NCBI GenBank assembly: GCA_030620065.1
Contig: JAUXFJ010000010.1
Coordinates: 1-14,656 of the forward strand
Source: Anaerolineaceae bacterium
GTDB taxonomy: Bacteria; Chloroflexota; Anaerolineae; Anaerolineales; Anaerolineaceae
DNA length: 14,656 bases
Reading direction: 5' to 3'
The notes beneath the pieces were generated by a model. That model was not told the DNA's origin. It did no database searches and saw nothing but the letters and a program-made list of their open reading frames with translations. A program made the position numbers and the translations under genes. Of the stretch, positions 6,669 to 14,182 are shown one piece after another; position 1 is the first letter of the stretch, and each line of letters opens with the position of its first letter.

Positions 6669-8387
6669 TCAACCACCCAGCTCCCATAACCAAGCTTTGA
6701 TCATTTCACTGCGCTTTTCAGCTGCGATTGGCAGCCTGATTGGCCTGCCGCGCGCGTCGATCACCACACCCAGTGCACTGCCATTGATAGAGACCCAACC
6801 CCCCAAGCCTTTTCTTCCCATACCGACATCCGTCTCCGCTGCCGGCGAAAGATGCAGCCTGGCCTGGCTGCCAAGTTTAACATCAAATCGCTTCAGCGAT
6901 CCCTGATGTATCTCACATACTTCCACAGGATCCTCACCACACCTGAGCTCAACCGTCAACACAGAACTGCCTTCAGGTGCTGGACTGTCAATCGTAATAA
7001 CAGTCCCTACATGGAGGAAGATGCCGCTGTCAAGGATTTGCACAGGCAGCAAAGGGTCAATACTTGCCGCCGCGCCCAGCGCTGGCAGCAACTGCTGATG
7101 ATCCAAAACAACCGTGGTGATCCCATACGGTTGCAGGGCATCCAGTGTAATTAAAAGGGCTTGACCCAAAGTCGGAGCATCGACCAAGGCCGCTCCGCTG
7201 AGAATGATCGGCTCATAAGCACCACTCAGACCGCCATCAGGGCAAAACTCGAAATCAGGGTAGCGCTGCGCTGTTTGGCCTAATGCATGTTTCAGGTTGA
7301 TGCGTGTCCATGCTTGTTCAATGGCAAGGTCTTCAAGCGTAGCCGGCATGCTGGCAGGATGAAGGTGCTTATTATTTATATACACCGCAGCTGTTTGCGC
7401 ATCAACAGGCAGCGCTGACCATCTGCACACCTCTTCACATAATGTATCTAATCCTGCTGTTTGTGAAACACTCAATGTCAATTTGCCATCTTTAGCAGCT
7501 GCTACCGTCGTTGATCCAGCTCCGACATCAAGCGCCATGACGCCTTTATTGTTTTGATTGATACGATTCAAGTATTTAACCATCCGTCCCAAGGCATAAG
7601 CACCAGGCAAGAGCTGCCCACCTGTTTTCTGGAGCAATTCCTCTAAACCATGCATCTGTTGGAGGCGTATCTTTTCAAACGCTTTCAGCATCGCGCCCCA
7701 AGCAACTTCCAGAACATCATGCCCAGCCTCGGGTTGGATATTGCTTGCGGTATGAAGATCTTCACCTGCATTTAAACAATGCACGATCTTTTCAGTTAAG
7801 GCGCTGTTACCAGCATAAACGATTTGTGGCTTGTGGACCCTTGGCAGCAAGTTATACGCCAAGCGGACATGTTCAGCTGCTTCTATCACAGGTTGACATG
7901 CACCGTCATCTGATCCACCAGCTAAAATGATCAGGTCAGGGTCAGCTCTGACTAAGACTTCAAGCTGATGCGCCGCATCCAACCCACCTCGCAGGGATAA
8001 CACAGCGCTCTCCTGTGTATAAAACATGCTTGCTAAACGTCTGATGCTGCCCACTGAGGCTTCGTCCGCCAAGCCTATCAGCGCTGTCTTTATCGGCGCT
8101 CCTGCTGAAAGGCTCACCGCAAACTTTTCAACACCGACACCAGGGATTTGGCTATTGTTAATGAAATGCCCCTCATTATCAAAAATACGCCGCTGGCTGA
8201 GCACCTGTAATCTCTCAAGTGCATTCCAAACCCCCATTTGAACATCCCCCCCACCGGTAAACGTGCTTGGCACCTTACATCCAGCTGTGATATGGAAAAC
8301 ACCCTCAGCAGCTTCAAACAACCAGGCTCTGGTATGCTGTGTGCCAATATCCACACTGATTAGAGATGTGCAAGCTAATCCAGTCAT
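6669..8387 (-). CDS. MutL-like ASKHA ATPase (glutamate mutase L family)
   Basis: Cytoplasmic protein of 572 residues with two actin/Hsp70-type phosphate-binding motifs: SVDIGTQHTRAWL near residue 11 (Asp13) and ALDVGAGSTTVAAA near residue 285 (Asp287). The glycine-rich AGGSDDGA (about 156) and ILSGAALV (about 395) fit the remaining nucleotide-site elements. This is the family of MutL, encoded beside B12-dependent glutamate mutase in clostridia and thought to act as a reactivase-like chaperone. No mutase is encoded here. Usual family members are about 460 residues; this one has about 120 extra C-terminal residues, strand-rich, ending near RGRPIRLP and a helix. The start was moved to the ATG at 8387 because GAGG lies just upstream and the longer reading would overlap the preceding gene by 44 bases. 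It is unrelated to DNA mismatch repair MutL. Role in this operon unknown. Confidence 0.86.
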   Translation of the reverse strand: MTGLACTSLISVDIGTQHTRAWLFEAAEGVFHITAGCKVPSTFTGGGDVQMGVWNALERLQVLSQRRIFDNEGHFINNSQIPGVGVEKFAVSLSAGAPIKTALIGLADEASVGSIRRLASMFYTQESAVLSLRGGLDAAHQLEVLVRADPDLIILAGGSDDGACQPVIEAAEHVRLAYNLLPRVHKPQIVYAGNSALTEKIVHCLNAGEDLHTASNIQPEAGHDVLEVAWGAMLKAFEKIRLQQMHGLEELLQKTGGQLLPGAYALGRMVKYLNRINQNNKGVMALDVGAGSTTVAAAKDGKLTLSVSQTAGLDTLCEEVCRWSALPVDAQTAAVYINNKHLHPASMPATLEDLAIEQAWTRINLKHALGQTAQRYPDFEFCPDGGLSGAYEPIILSGAALVDAPTLGQALLITLDALQPYGITTVVLDHQQLLPALGAAASIDPLLPVQILDSGIFLHVGTVITIDSPAPEGSSVLTVELRCGEDPVEVCEIHQGSLKRFDVKLGSQARLHLSPAAETDVGMGRKGLGGWVSINGSALGVVIDARGRPIRLPIAAEKRSEMIKAWLWELGG

Positions 8388-8394
8388 CTCAACC

Positions 8395-9081
8395 TCAAAG
8401 CCTGAAAAAATTACCGAAGAAAACCCAAATCTCCGCAATGCGCGAGATCAGAGCCACTAACGCCGCTGAATAAATACCCGCAAACAGCGCCCCCAGCGTA
8501 ATTCCAATAAAGACTTGACCAATTTTCCCAAGCCCTTCGATCAGCTGTGGTTGTTTATTTTCTCCTTTTGATTTTTTACGGGTTCCAAAATAAAAGTACA
8601 ACAATGACGTGATCGTCCCAATCAGCACAAGCACTGCATCGACAATTTTTAACCAGGGTTGCCCCTCTCCATCCAGAAGTGCTGCTGGAGCAAATCGGTT
8701 CACGGTTGCTACCATCTGGGGGATGATCGTCCCCATCGTCACGCCGCCGATGGTCAAGGCGGCTACAACACCCACCAAATATGCCATAGGAATGCTTCCA
8801 ATGCGTACAAACCGTGGAATAAGCATTGCCAGCAGCATTGCACTGAGCACAAGCGGGATTAGAGCTAAAAGCCGCGTTTCCATTGCACCAATGAATAACG
8901 GCTGGATAAGCTTTGGAATAATAACACTGGTCAACAGCAGCGCAGCAACATAACCGGCTGAAACGCCAACCAGCAGATATACAGCCAAGCGGAAGAAGAA
9001 GTTATCGCCGATTATGTAGCTAAAAACCATGACGGTTAATGCAAAGCTGATGATACCGATGATCAGATCCACCATGCTCAC
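8395..9081 (-). CDS. Six-helix integral membrane protein, second paralogue in the operon
   Basis: A protein of 228 residues with about six membrane helices (near 4-24, 29-50, 70-90, 97-125, 146-166 and 188-212). A basic loop around residues 167-187 (GTRKKSKGENK) should be cytoplasmic. No known family was recognised. The last helix contains FIGITLGALFAGI, closely matching IGISLGALLTGL in the last helix of the other six-helix protein of this operon, and the third helices also align, so the two are probably paralogues. The GTG start overlaps the upstream stop by four bases (GTGA) with AGGAG about 8 bases before it; an ATG two codons later is an alternative. The MutL-like gene starts 7 bases after its stop. 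Probably a membrane subunit of the same complex. Confidence 0.8.
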   Translation of the reverse strand: MSMVDLIIGIISFALTVMVFSYIIGDNFFFRLAVYLLVGVSAGYVAALLLTSVIIPKLIQPLFIGAMETRLLALIPLVLSAMLLAMLIPRFVRIGSIPMAYLVGVVAALTIGGVTMGTIIPQMVATVNRFAPAALLDGEGQPWLKIVDAVLVLIGTITSLLYFYFGTRKKSKGENKQPQLIEGLGKIGQVFIGITLGALFAGIYSAALVALISRIAEIWVFFGNFFRL

Positions 9082-10991
9082 TTCTTCCGCTCCTCTTCTT
9101 GATTCGTGCGTGCGTTTGTTTCCAGTCCAATCACAAAACCGACCAAGAACAAAGCCGCCATCACCAACAAACCCGCCTGATAAGCACTCCAGATAGTACT
9201 TGCCATGACCGTATCACCCAGCGCGGCCTCGTAGAGTCCAGCATTCCGTAAACCAGAGAGCATCCCTGCCAACTGCCCCGAATCAAGATACGGCATCATC
9301 ATTGCCGCTTCCTGCGTGCTGCTGACCATCAGCATGGGCGTATCGATCAAGCTGGGTCCTGTTTGTTCAAGCCAGCTACGAGCACTGTCGAGAGTATCCG
9401 CCAGGATCAGTACCATGCTGAAATCATTTACATGATTGACGCTTTCAAGGTTTGAAGATTCCCAAACCCCTTCCGCAAATGACGTCTGGGCATTGATCGC
9501 ATAGCTCAAGAGTCCTATGCGCCCCCCAGGCAGGAATCCTAAATTAACAGCCTGTTCGCGTACCTGGGAAAACGCATCATCTGTCAGGCTGACGTCCAAT
9601 AGCCGCTCAGCTAACCAGACGCCTTCAGGATAAGTCGAGAGCAATACCATCTGAACTTGCTTTTGGGCAAGATGTCTGATTAACAGACCAGCAACCTGTT
9701 CCATTTCCGCTGAAAACCCTGCCTGATAATCTGTAACGATCAAAACAGGACTACCAGATTCAAGAGCATTGATACTATCCATCAAAGCTTGTGCTTCAAG
9801 CGGAAGCGTGCCTGTTTGCGGGGTTTGACTGCTGATGCTAAGAAACGGGAAGATCACAGCTGTCAACAAAAGCAGCGCCAATAACAAACGGAAAAGCCAG
9901 GTTTTTCTCCTTCGCTGCGCGGCTTGTTTCTCCGCAGGCTTGCCTTCAGCAGCCACAAGCGCTTTGAGTAACTCTGCGCGTGACCGTTGACTGCGTGCCA
10001 CTCTGAGCATCGGATGCTCAGTCCTTTCTTCCCAAAAGCCCTCTTCCACCGCCTGGGAGCTTAATCCACCTGTTGCGCCGCCCAGACTTGCATGTGAGAC
10101 CTGCATCTGACGAGTAATATCATCAAGCTCCAAACTTAAATCAGCAGCTTGTGCACCCAAATCCTCCGACTCAGTGACCAAATTGGTCTTATGTTCTTGC
10201 TCTGCTAAAGGCTGCTGCTCCTGAAGCTCTCCAGAACCTCTCAACCTGATCTGCTGGGTTATCCCAGTACCGTTCGGCATTCCCTCTGCCTTGAGCTTAC
10301 CTGTGGCAGCCTGCGACTCCTCGCCAGTATCCCCAAGCCAATCCGGCAGTTTCTCGCCAGCATCTGATGTCGACCACCTATCCATCCCCTCAGGTAAATT
10401 CGGTAAAACACCCTTGCTTTCACGCAAGTGCCTTAACCAAGCAGGTATCTCGCCTTGCAAACCTTCCTCATCCAGGGGCTCAAATCCATCTCTTGCAGCC
10501 TCCTGCTGGGCGTCACTACGCAAGCGTCCGATCCAATCCTCAAACTGCCCGCGCAGCTCTTTATCTACATCTTCTTCAAGACTACTATCGCGTGCAGAGA
10601 CCTTCTTTACCAGATCGCCATAGGCATCGCCCTCATCCCCAACGCGTTGGCGCACTTTTTTGAGCCATTCAGGAATATCCTCTCCAGCTTTAGATTCTGC
10701 TGGCTGCTCAACTTTTTGACCTGACCCCTCATCCACAACGCTGGATTGAGACACTGAAGAGGATTCAACTGCTCGCACATAACTGGAATTTTCCTCGTGC
10801 AAATCCCGCAATAAATCAGGAAGATCTTTTTCAGCTTCCGGAAATAATGATCCTGAAACCTTATCATCTTCTGCTTTCAAAGCATTTAAGGCAGACGCCA
10901 GCCCAAGCTGCATACCGCACTCTGAGCAAGTTTCTGCTCCGGGCGGGTTAGAATTCCCGCAACTTGAACAAATTAACGCTTCGTTTACCAT
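9078..10991 (-). CDS. Zinc-ribbon membrane protein with repeated P-x-W-L motifs and an outside domain
   Basis: The largest protein of the operon, 637 residues, of unknown function. It starts with a zinc ribbon (C8, C11, C22, C25). Residues about 40-355 are acidic, low in complexity and probably disordered. They carry repeated motifs: DLPDLLRDL (56), DIPEWLKKV (105), EDWIGRL (151), EIPAWLRHL (181) and KLPDWLG (214). A basic patch RRRK (about 360) precedes a membrane helix (about 365-386), which places the N-terminal part in the cytoplasm. The outside domain (about 390-598) looks alpha/beta, with strands such as SPVLIVTDY, VQMVLLSTY and FSMVLILAD. A second helix (about 600-622) returns the chain to a short charged tail. 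The ATG directly follows the upstream stop codon, and the stop overlaps the next gene. It may be a scaffold that gathers cytoplasmic partners at the membrane; that is inference. Confidence 0.85.
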   Translation of the reverse strand: MVNEALICSSCGNSNPPGAETCSECGMQLGLASALNALKAEDDKVSGSLFPEAEKDLPDLLRDLHEENSSYVRAVESSSVSQSSVVDEGSGQKVEQPAESKAGEDIPEWLKKVRQRVGDEGDAYGDLVKKVSARDSSLEEDVDKELRGQFEDWIGRLRSDAQQEAARDGFEPLDEEGLQGEIPAWLRHLRESKGVLPNLPEGMDRWSTSDAGEKLPDWLGDTGEESQAATGKLKAEGMPNGTGITQQIRLRGSGELQEQQPLAEQEHKTNLVTESEDLGAQAADLSLELDDITRQMQVSHASLGGATGGLSSQAVEEGFWEERTEHPMLRVARSQRSRAELLKALVAAEGKPAEKQAAQRRRKTWLFRLLLALLLLTAVIFPFLSISSQTPQTGTLPLEAQALMDSINALESGSPVLIVTDYQAGFSAEMEQVAGLLIRHLAQKQVQMVLLSTYPEGVWLAERLLDVSLTDDAFSQVREQAVNLGFLPGGRIGLLSYAINAQTSFAEGVWESSNLESVNHVNDFSMVLILADTLDSARSWLEQTGPSLIDTPMLMVSSTQEAAMMMPYLDSGQLAGMLSGLRNAGLYEAALGDTVMASTIWSAYQAGLLVMAALFLVGFVIGLETNARTNQEEERKK

Positions 10992-11606
10992 TTATTCACC
11001 ATAGTGCCGCTCAACGCCAAACAGTACACGCAAGCCAGTTAACAAAGCACCCAGTGAGATGCCAATCAAGATTCCCCGACCGCCAGCCAGGGGTAGGTGC
11101 TCCAGGAATTCTATAATCTGATTTACAAAGGGCAATTCCAACGCCTGAAAAAATCCGATATCCAGGATTAAGAATAGCAGCGCACTGATACCAAAAGCCA
11201 GCGAAAGCGGAGTCCACCCGCGCATACGGAAGAACTGGAATCCTGCGTAGGTGAGTGTGAGTGCTAATAAAGCCATTAAACTAACCTCAATAGGCACCTG
11301 CAAAGCCGCCAGCCAGCGAATATAAGTCTCGTCCTGGGGGCCCAAGACGATCCCGCCCATAAAACTGAGTGCAAAACTCAACAGAACGACAAAGCTGAAA
11401 ACGAAATGTTCTTTCTTCTGCCTGATCTTATGCCAATGCGTAATTAGCAGGTTGATAATGCCCACTAGAGCAGCCACACTGCCAAGGATAATACCCCACT
11501 GCAGCAAAAGTTCCAGCATTGGGTCCAGGAGAGGGCGTAAGAAATATGCGATAACAACCGCAAGCCCCACGCCAATAGCAGTGATTATCGCAAGAACCTT
11601 TTTCAT
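10992..11606 (-). CDS. Six-helix integral membrane protein, first paralogue in the operon
   Basis: A protein of 204 residues with about six membrane helices (near 3-23, 33-56, 67-88, 104-122, 130-151 and 174-195). A basic loop at about 58-66 (HKIRQKKEH) should be cytoplasmic. No family is recognised. It shares two segments with the six-helix protein two genes downstream: IEVSLMALLALTLT against METRLLALIPLVLS, and IGISLGALLTGL against IGITLGALFAGI. The ATG overlaps the upstream stop by one base (TAATG), with GGGGA about 7 bases ahead. It is encoded between the DUF6754-like and zinc-ribbon proteins, consistent with a membrane complex. Transport or channel activity cannot be claimed. Confidence 0.8.
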   Translation of the reverse strand: MKKVLAIITAIGVGLAVVIAYFLRPLLDPMLELLLQWGIILGSVAALVGIINLLITHWHKIRQKKEHFVFSFVVLLSFALSFMGGIVLGPQDETYIRWLAALQVPIEVSLMALLALTLTYAGFQFFRMRGWTPLSLAFGISALLFLILDIGFFQALELPFVNQIIEFLEHLPLAGGRGILIGISLGALLTGLRVLFGVERHYGE

Positions 11607-12349
11607 TATATTATCCCCATAAGCTTCAGCGCCACGCCCACGATCAGCGTAACTGCGATCAATATCCTTAACACATCCTGCGTTCTGAGCGAAGCGGCCT
11701 GCAATGGATGGATTCTTAGATTCGCCCCACCAGCGTAGAACTCTTCGCCGATCAATGTATGCATTGTGCTGGCATAAAAGAGCGCCTGTGCCCCCGGTGC
11801 ATCGCTATCAGCTAAGCAAAATAAGCCTTCGCGTCCTGCCAAATCTGCCAGTAGAACCATCTCCGGCCTGAAATGCCCTGCCAGAACAAGGGCTGAGTTA
11901 TTATCATCGAAGCCTTCCGCCAAACATGCTGCCAAATAGGCAAATGGGCTTGCCCCGGCAAATTGGGATTGGTCATTACTAAATAGTTCAGGTGCCAAAC
12001 CATCCCGATACGCGCCTGCCAATATCATCTGGCTCAAACAGGCCAGGCTGCCTTCCCCGCTCATCGCGATCGGGGCATGGTCACCCAAAACTGCTTGATC
12101 GGCAAGCTTCTTCAGGATGGGCATTCCACCCATACCGCTGATCGAGACCTCCTGAGAGAGCAGACTGTTCCCTAACATAATGACCATGCGCGAGCCATCT
12201 TCAATCGCCTGCAGGCGTGCTTTTTCCAAGGGCTTGAATGGCGCTAAGGTCCGTAAACCCGCATAAGGGTTTTTACGCTTCAGCAGCCAGAAAAACGCCA
12301 ACAGGACAACCGCTGCCCCTATCATGATCAATGCAGCCAAACGCGTCAT
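11606..12349 (-). CDS. DUF6754-like protein with a membrane helix at each end
   Basis: A protein of 247 residues. It has an N-terminal membrane helix (about 4-23) followed by basic residues (LKRKNPYAG), a soluble alpha/beta domain (about 40-220) that should lie in the cytoplasm, and a C-terminal helix (about 226-245). The domain has conserved-looking segments AIEDGSRMVIMLGN, PIAMSGEGSLACLSQ, ALVLAGHFRPEMVLLAD and IGEEFYAGGANL. From memory this pattern matches DUF6754 proteins of Anaerolineae, a domain with no assigned function; the match was not searched. The start overlaps the upstream stop by four bases (ATGA), with GGGAG just ahead of it, and the stop overlaps the next ATG. Gene and topology are firm, the family name tentative. 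Confidence 0.8.
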   Translation of the reverse strand: MTRLAALIMIGAAVVLLAFFWLLKRKNPYAGLRTLAPFKPLEKARLQAIEDGSRMVIMLGNSLLSQEVSISGMGGMPILKKLADQAVLGDHAPIAMSGEGSLACLSQMILAGAYRDGLAPELFSNDQSQFAGASPFAYLAACLAEGFDDNNSALVLAGHFRPEMVLLADLAGREGLFCLADSDAPGAQALFYASTMHTLIGEEFYAGGANLRIHPLQAASLRTQDVLRILIAVTLIVGVALKLMGII

Positions 12350-12603
12350 ATTTCTCCCGCATCCCTGCGCAAAAAGTCAGCAAAGGCCCGCGCTGTATCA
12401 TCCTCTTCCAGAACTGAAGCAAGCGCCTTGACATGCCCATGTGTGCTCACTGCCGCGAAAAAAACTTGTCCCATATACAGCATTTGAGAGAACAGTACCG
12501 CCAAAGGACGGGCACCGTCAAGCAGGGTTAACGCAATCCTGGTTAACCCCCAACGCTTCAGGAAGCTAGCCCAATCAGGCCAAAGGGCACAATCCTTTTC
12601 CAT
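12346..12603 (-). CDS. Small uncharacterised protein, first gene of the MutL-like operon
   Basis: An 85-residue protein without a recognised domain. The N-terminus is rich in Trp and basic residues (WPDWASFLKRWG). The middle (about 21-53) is strongly hydrophobic but broken by charged and polar residues, so it may be an amphipathic or membrane-associated helix and not a clear membrane span. The last 30 residues are charged and helical (VLEEDDTARAFADFLRRD). It is accepted as real because its stop overlaps the next start (ATGA) and a good -10 box lies 7 bases before its ATG. That spacing implies a leaderless message for the whole operon. Function unknown. Confidence 0.72.
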   Translation of the reverse strand: MEKDCALWPDWASFLKRWGLTRIALTLLDGARPLAVLFSQMLYMGQVFFAAVSTHGHVKALASVLEEDDTARAFADFLRRDAGEI

Positions 12604-12610
12604 GTTCTAA

Positions 12611-12619
12611 AGTATAGCA
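12611..12619 (-). promoter_or_regulatory. Extended -10 promoter of the MutL-like operon
   Basis: The minus strand reads TGC then TATACT (12616-12611), an extended -10 element. Seven bases separate it from the ATG at 12603, so transcription should begin at or next to the start codon. No clear -35 box is seen. A small palindrome, GCATAAATGC at 12617-12626, overlaps its upstream edge. Confidence 0.55.
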
Positions 12620-12641
12620 TAAATGCTCTTAGTCTCATCGA

Positions 12642-12681
12642 GCATGGAAACAGGGATGCAGATGAAATTATTCATCCATGC
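12642..12681. promoter_or_regulatory. Nested inverted repeats in the divergent wecC/operon promoter region
   Basis: GATGAA at 12661-12666 and TTCATC at 12671-12676 form a perfect six-base inverted repeat around ATTA. Outside it, GCATGG (12642-12647) is the inverse of CCATGC (12676-12681). They lie between the two divergent promoters and could be operator sites. No regulator is identified. Confidence 0.3.
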
Positions 12682-12699
12682 CCCAAATACCCTGAAATG

Positions 12700-12708
12700 T
12701 GGCATAAT
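12700..12708 (+). promoter_or_regulatory. Extended -10 promoter of wecC
   Basis: TGG then CATAAT (12703-12708) resembles an extended -10 element. Transcription would start near 12715, giving a leader of about 35 bases that contains the CAGGAG ribosome site at 12738-12743, six bases before the wecC ATG. This mRNA is therefore a conventional leadered one. Confidence 0.45.
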
Positions 12709-12749
12709 GGAAACCGTTTCAAGCATAACTTACATTACAGGAGTTGCAG

Positions 12750-14021
12750 ATGACTACACAGAAACTTTGCGTGCTCGGATTGGGCTATATTGGCTTGCCA
12801 ACCGCCAGCACTTTTGCAAATCACGGCCTGGAAGTGGTAGGGATGGATACCAATTCAGAGATCGTCAGTGGCCTTCAAAACGGAAAGATCCACATCTTTG
12901 AACCTGGTCTGCGCAGCCTTGTTGAAAAGGCATTAACTTCCGGCAACTTGACCATTTCGCAAGCGGTGCAACCTGCAGACGCATTCATCATTGCAGTTCC
13001 GACACCCTTTTACGAAGATAAGCGTGCTGACATGCGTTTTGTTGAAGCTGCTGCAGCTTCCATCGCGCCACATCTAAAGCGTGGCAATCTGGTCATTCTC
13101 GAATCTACATCTCCCCCGCGCACGACTGTAGACATCCTCGCCCCGATTTTGGAGCGCAGCGGTCTAAAAGCAGGTTCTGATTTCTATCTGGCCTATTCAC
13201 CCGAGCGCGTGCTGCCCGGCAAAATCCTGCAAGAATTGATAGAAAACGCGCGCGTCATCGGCGGCATTGACTCTGCTTCTGCAGAAGCCGGCCGCGACCT
13301 TTATCTGCATTTCGTCAAAGGCGAGATCATCCTCACCGATGCAACAACCGCAGAAATGGTCAAGCTGATGGAAAACACCTCACGCGATATCAGCATCGCG
13401 ATTGCCAACGAGTTCTGTCGTCTGACAGACAAATTTGGTATTGATGTCTGGGAAGCCATCCAGATTGCCAACCGCCACCCGCGCGTCGAAATATTGAAAC
13501 CCGGCGTGGGCGTTGGCGGCCACTGCATTAGCGTCGATCCCTGGTTCCTTGTGGAAGCCGCACCTGAAAAGTCAAAACTTATCCTTACAGCCCGCCAGGT
13601 GAACGATTCACAACCTGAATTTGTGAGCCAGTTGATTGAAAAAGCTGCCTGCGGCTTGCAGGATAAAAAGGTGGCTTTCCTCGGCCTGGCATTTAAACCC
13701 GATGTGGATGACCTGCGCGAAAGCCCCGCAGTGGAATTGGCTCACCTTTTGCAGGCTAAAGGCGCCCTGGTCAAAGCTTACGAACCCTTCAAACCCGAAG
13801 CGCATCTACCCGGCATCCCCCATGAGAAGGACCTCGAAAAGCTCCTGTTCGATGCTGACCTGATCGTCCTGGCAGTTGGCCATCAACAGTTCAAAGCGCT
13901 TGAAGCCCAAGACATCGCCGCCCTCACATCTGCAAAAATAGTGTTTGACGCCGTCAACGGCTGGGATAAAGAAGAATGGGAAGCCGCCGGATTCGTTTAT
14001 AAAGGCTTAGGGAAAAAGTAG
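12750..14021 (+). CDS. wecC: UDP-N-acetyl-D-mannosamine dehydrogenase
   Basis: Cytoplasmic NAD-dependent enzyme that oxidises UDP-ManNAc to UDP-N-acetylmannosaminuronate, a sugar donor for surface polysaccharides. It has 423 residues, a normal length. The N-terminal Rossmann domain shows VLGLGYIGLPTAS (about 8-20) and a following Asp at the end of strand two (GMDTN). Family features include AVPTPF, LESTSPPRTT and YSPERVLPGKILQELIENARVIGG, which separates the WecC type from UDP-glucose dehydrogenases. The central domain has the active-site Lys about 205 (EMVKLMENTSRD) and Cys259 in GVGGHCISVDPW. The C-terminal domain has GLAFKPDVDDLRESP. The ATG at 12750 was chosen over an in-frame TTG at 12744 because CAGGAG lies six bases before it. 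It precedes a zinc-ribbon gene and wecB. Closely related UDP-GlcNAc or GalNAc dehydrogenases cannot be fully excluded. Confidence 0.93.
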   Translation: MTTQKLCVLGLGYIGLPTASTFANHGLEVVGMDTNSEIVSGLQNGKIHIFEPGLRSLVEKALTSGNLTISQAVQPADAFIIAVPTPFYEDKRADMRFVEAAAASIAPHLKRGNLVILESTSPPRTTVDILAPILERSGLKAGSDFYLAYSPERVLPGKILQELIENARVIGGIDSASAEAGRDLYLHFVKGEIILTDATTAEMVKLMENTSRDISIAIANEFCRLTDKFGIDVWEAIQIANRHPRVEILKPGVGVGGHCISVDPWFLVEAAPEKSKLILTARQVNDSQPEFVSQLIEKAACGLQDKKVAFLGLAFKPDVDDLRESPAVELAHLLQAKGALVKAYEPFKPEAHLPGIPHEKDLEKLLFDADLIVLAVGHQQFKALEAQDIAALTSAKIVFDAVNGWDKEEWEAAGFVYKGLGKK

Positions 14022-14043
14022 CGCGGCTTGGCCAGTTCCGCAG

Positions 14044-14062
14044 GGCGCATCCATGATGCGCC
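14044..14062 (+). terminator. Perfect hairpin downstream of wecC
   Basis: GGCGCATC (14044-14051) pairs perfectly with GATGCGCC (14055-14062) around a three-base CAT loop. It lies 23 bases after the wecC stop and may end or stabilise that transcript. There is no run of T directly after it, so a Rho-independent terminator is only possible. The rest of the 161-base gap holds the next promoter. Confidence 0.45.
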
Positions 14063-14138
14063 ATCCACATTTCATTGATCACCTCGATGCCAAATTTTAA
14101 TCAACCAATGCAGCCCCTTTTTTTCACCTTCTGGAGGT

Positions 14139-14144
14139 TATAAT
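14139..14144 (+). promoter_or_regulatory. -10 box upstream of the small zinc-ribbon gene
   Basis: A perfect TATAAT, preceded by GGT. Transcription would start near 14151 and give a leader of about 30 bases with a ribosome site, GGGAGAG, about 8 bases before the ATG at 14183. No strong -35 box is apparent. Confidence 0.5.
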
Positions 14145-14182
14145 TCCCCCATACCTAATATGGACCCTGGGAGAGCGTTTCA

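Noticed and set aside
6669..8387. DNA mismatch repair MutL
   Set aside because: The name is shared only. The protein has ASKHA phosphate motifs and lacks the GHKL ATPase motifs of the repair protein.
8388..8438. Upstream start at 8438 for the MutL-like gene
   Set aside because: It would overlap the preceding gene by 44 bases, and a clear GAGG ribosome site lies before the ATG at 8387.
10607..10867. Open frame of 86 residues in another frame inside the zinc-ribbon protein gene
   Set aside because: It lies wholly within a well-supported gene and has no ribosome site or recognisable domain.
12623..12901. 92-residue plus-strand open frame overlapping the start of wecC
   Set aside because: It covers the divergent promoter region and runs into wecC in another frame, with no homology that I recognise.
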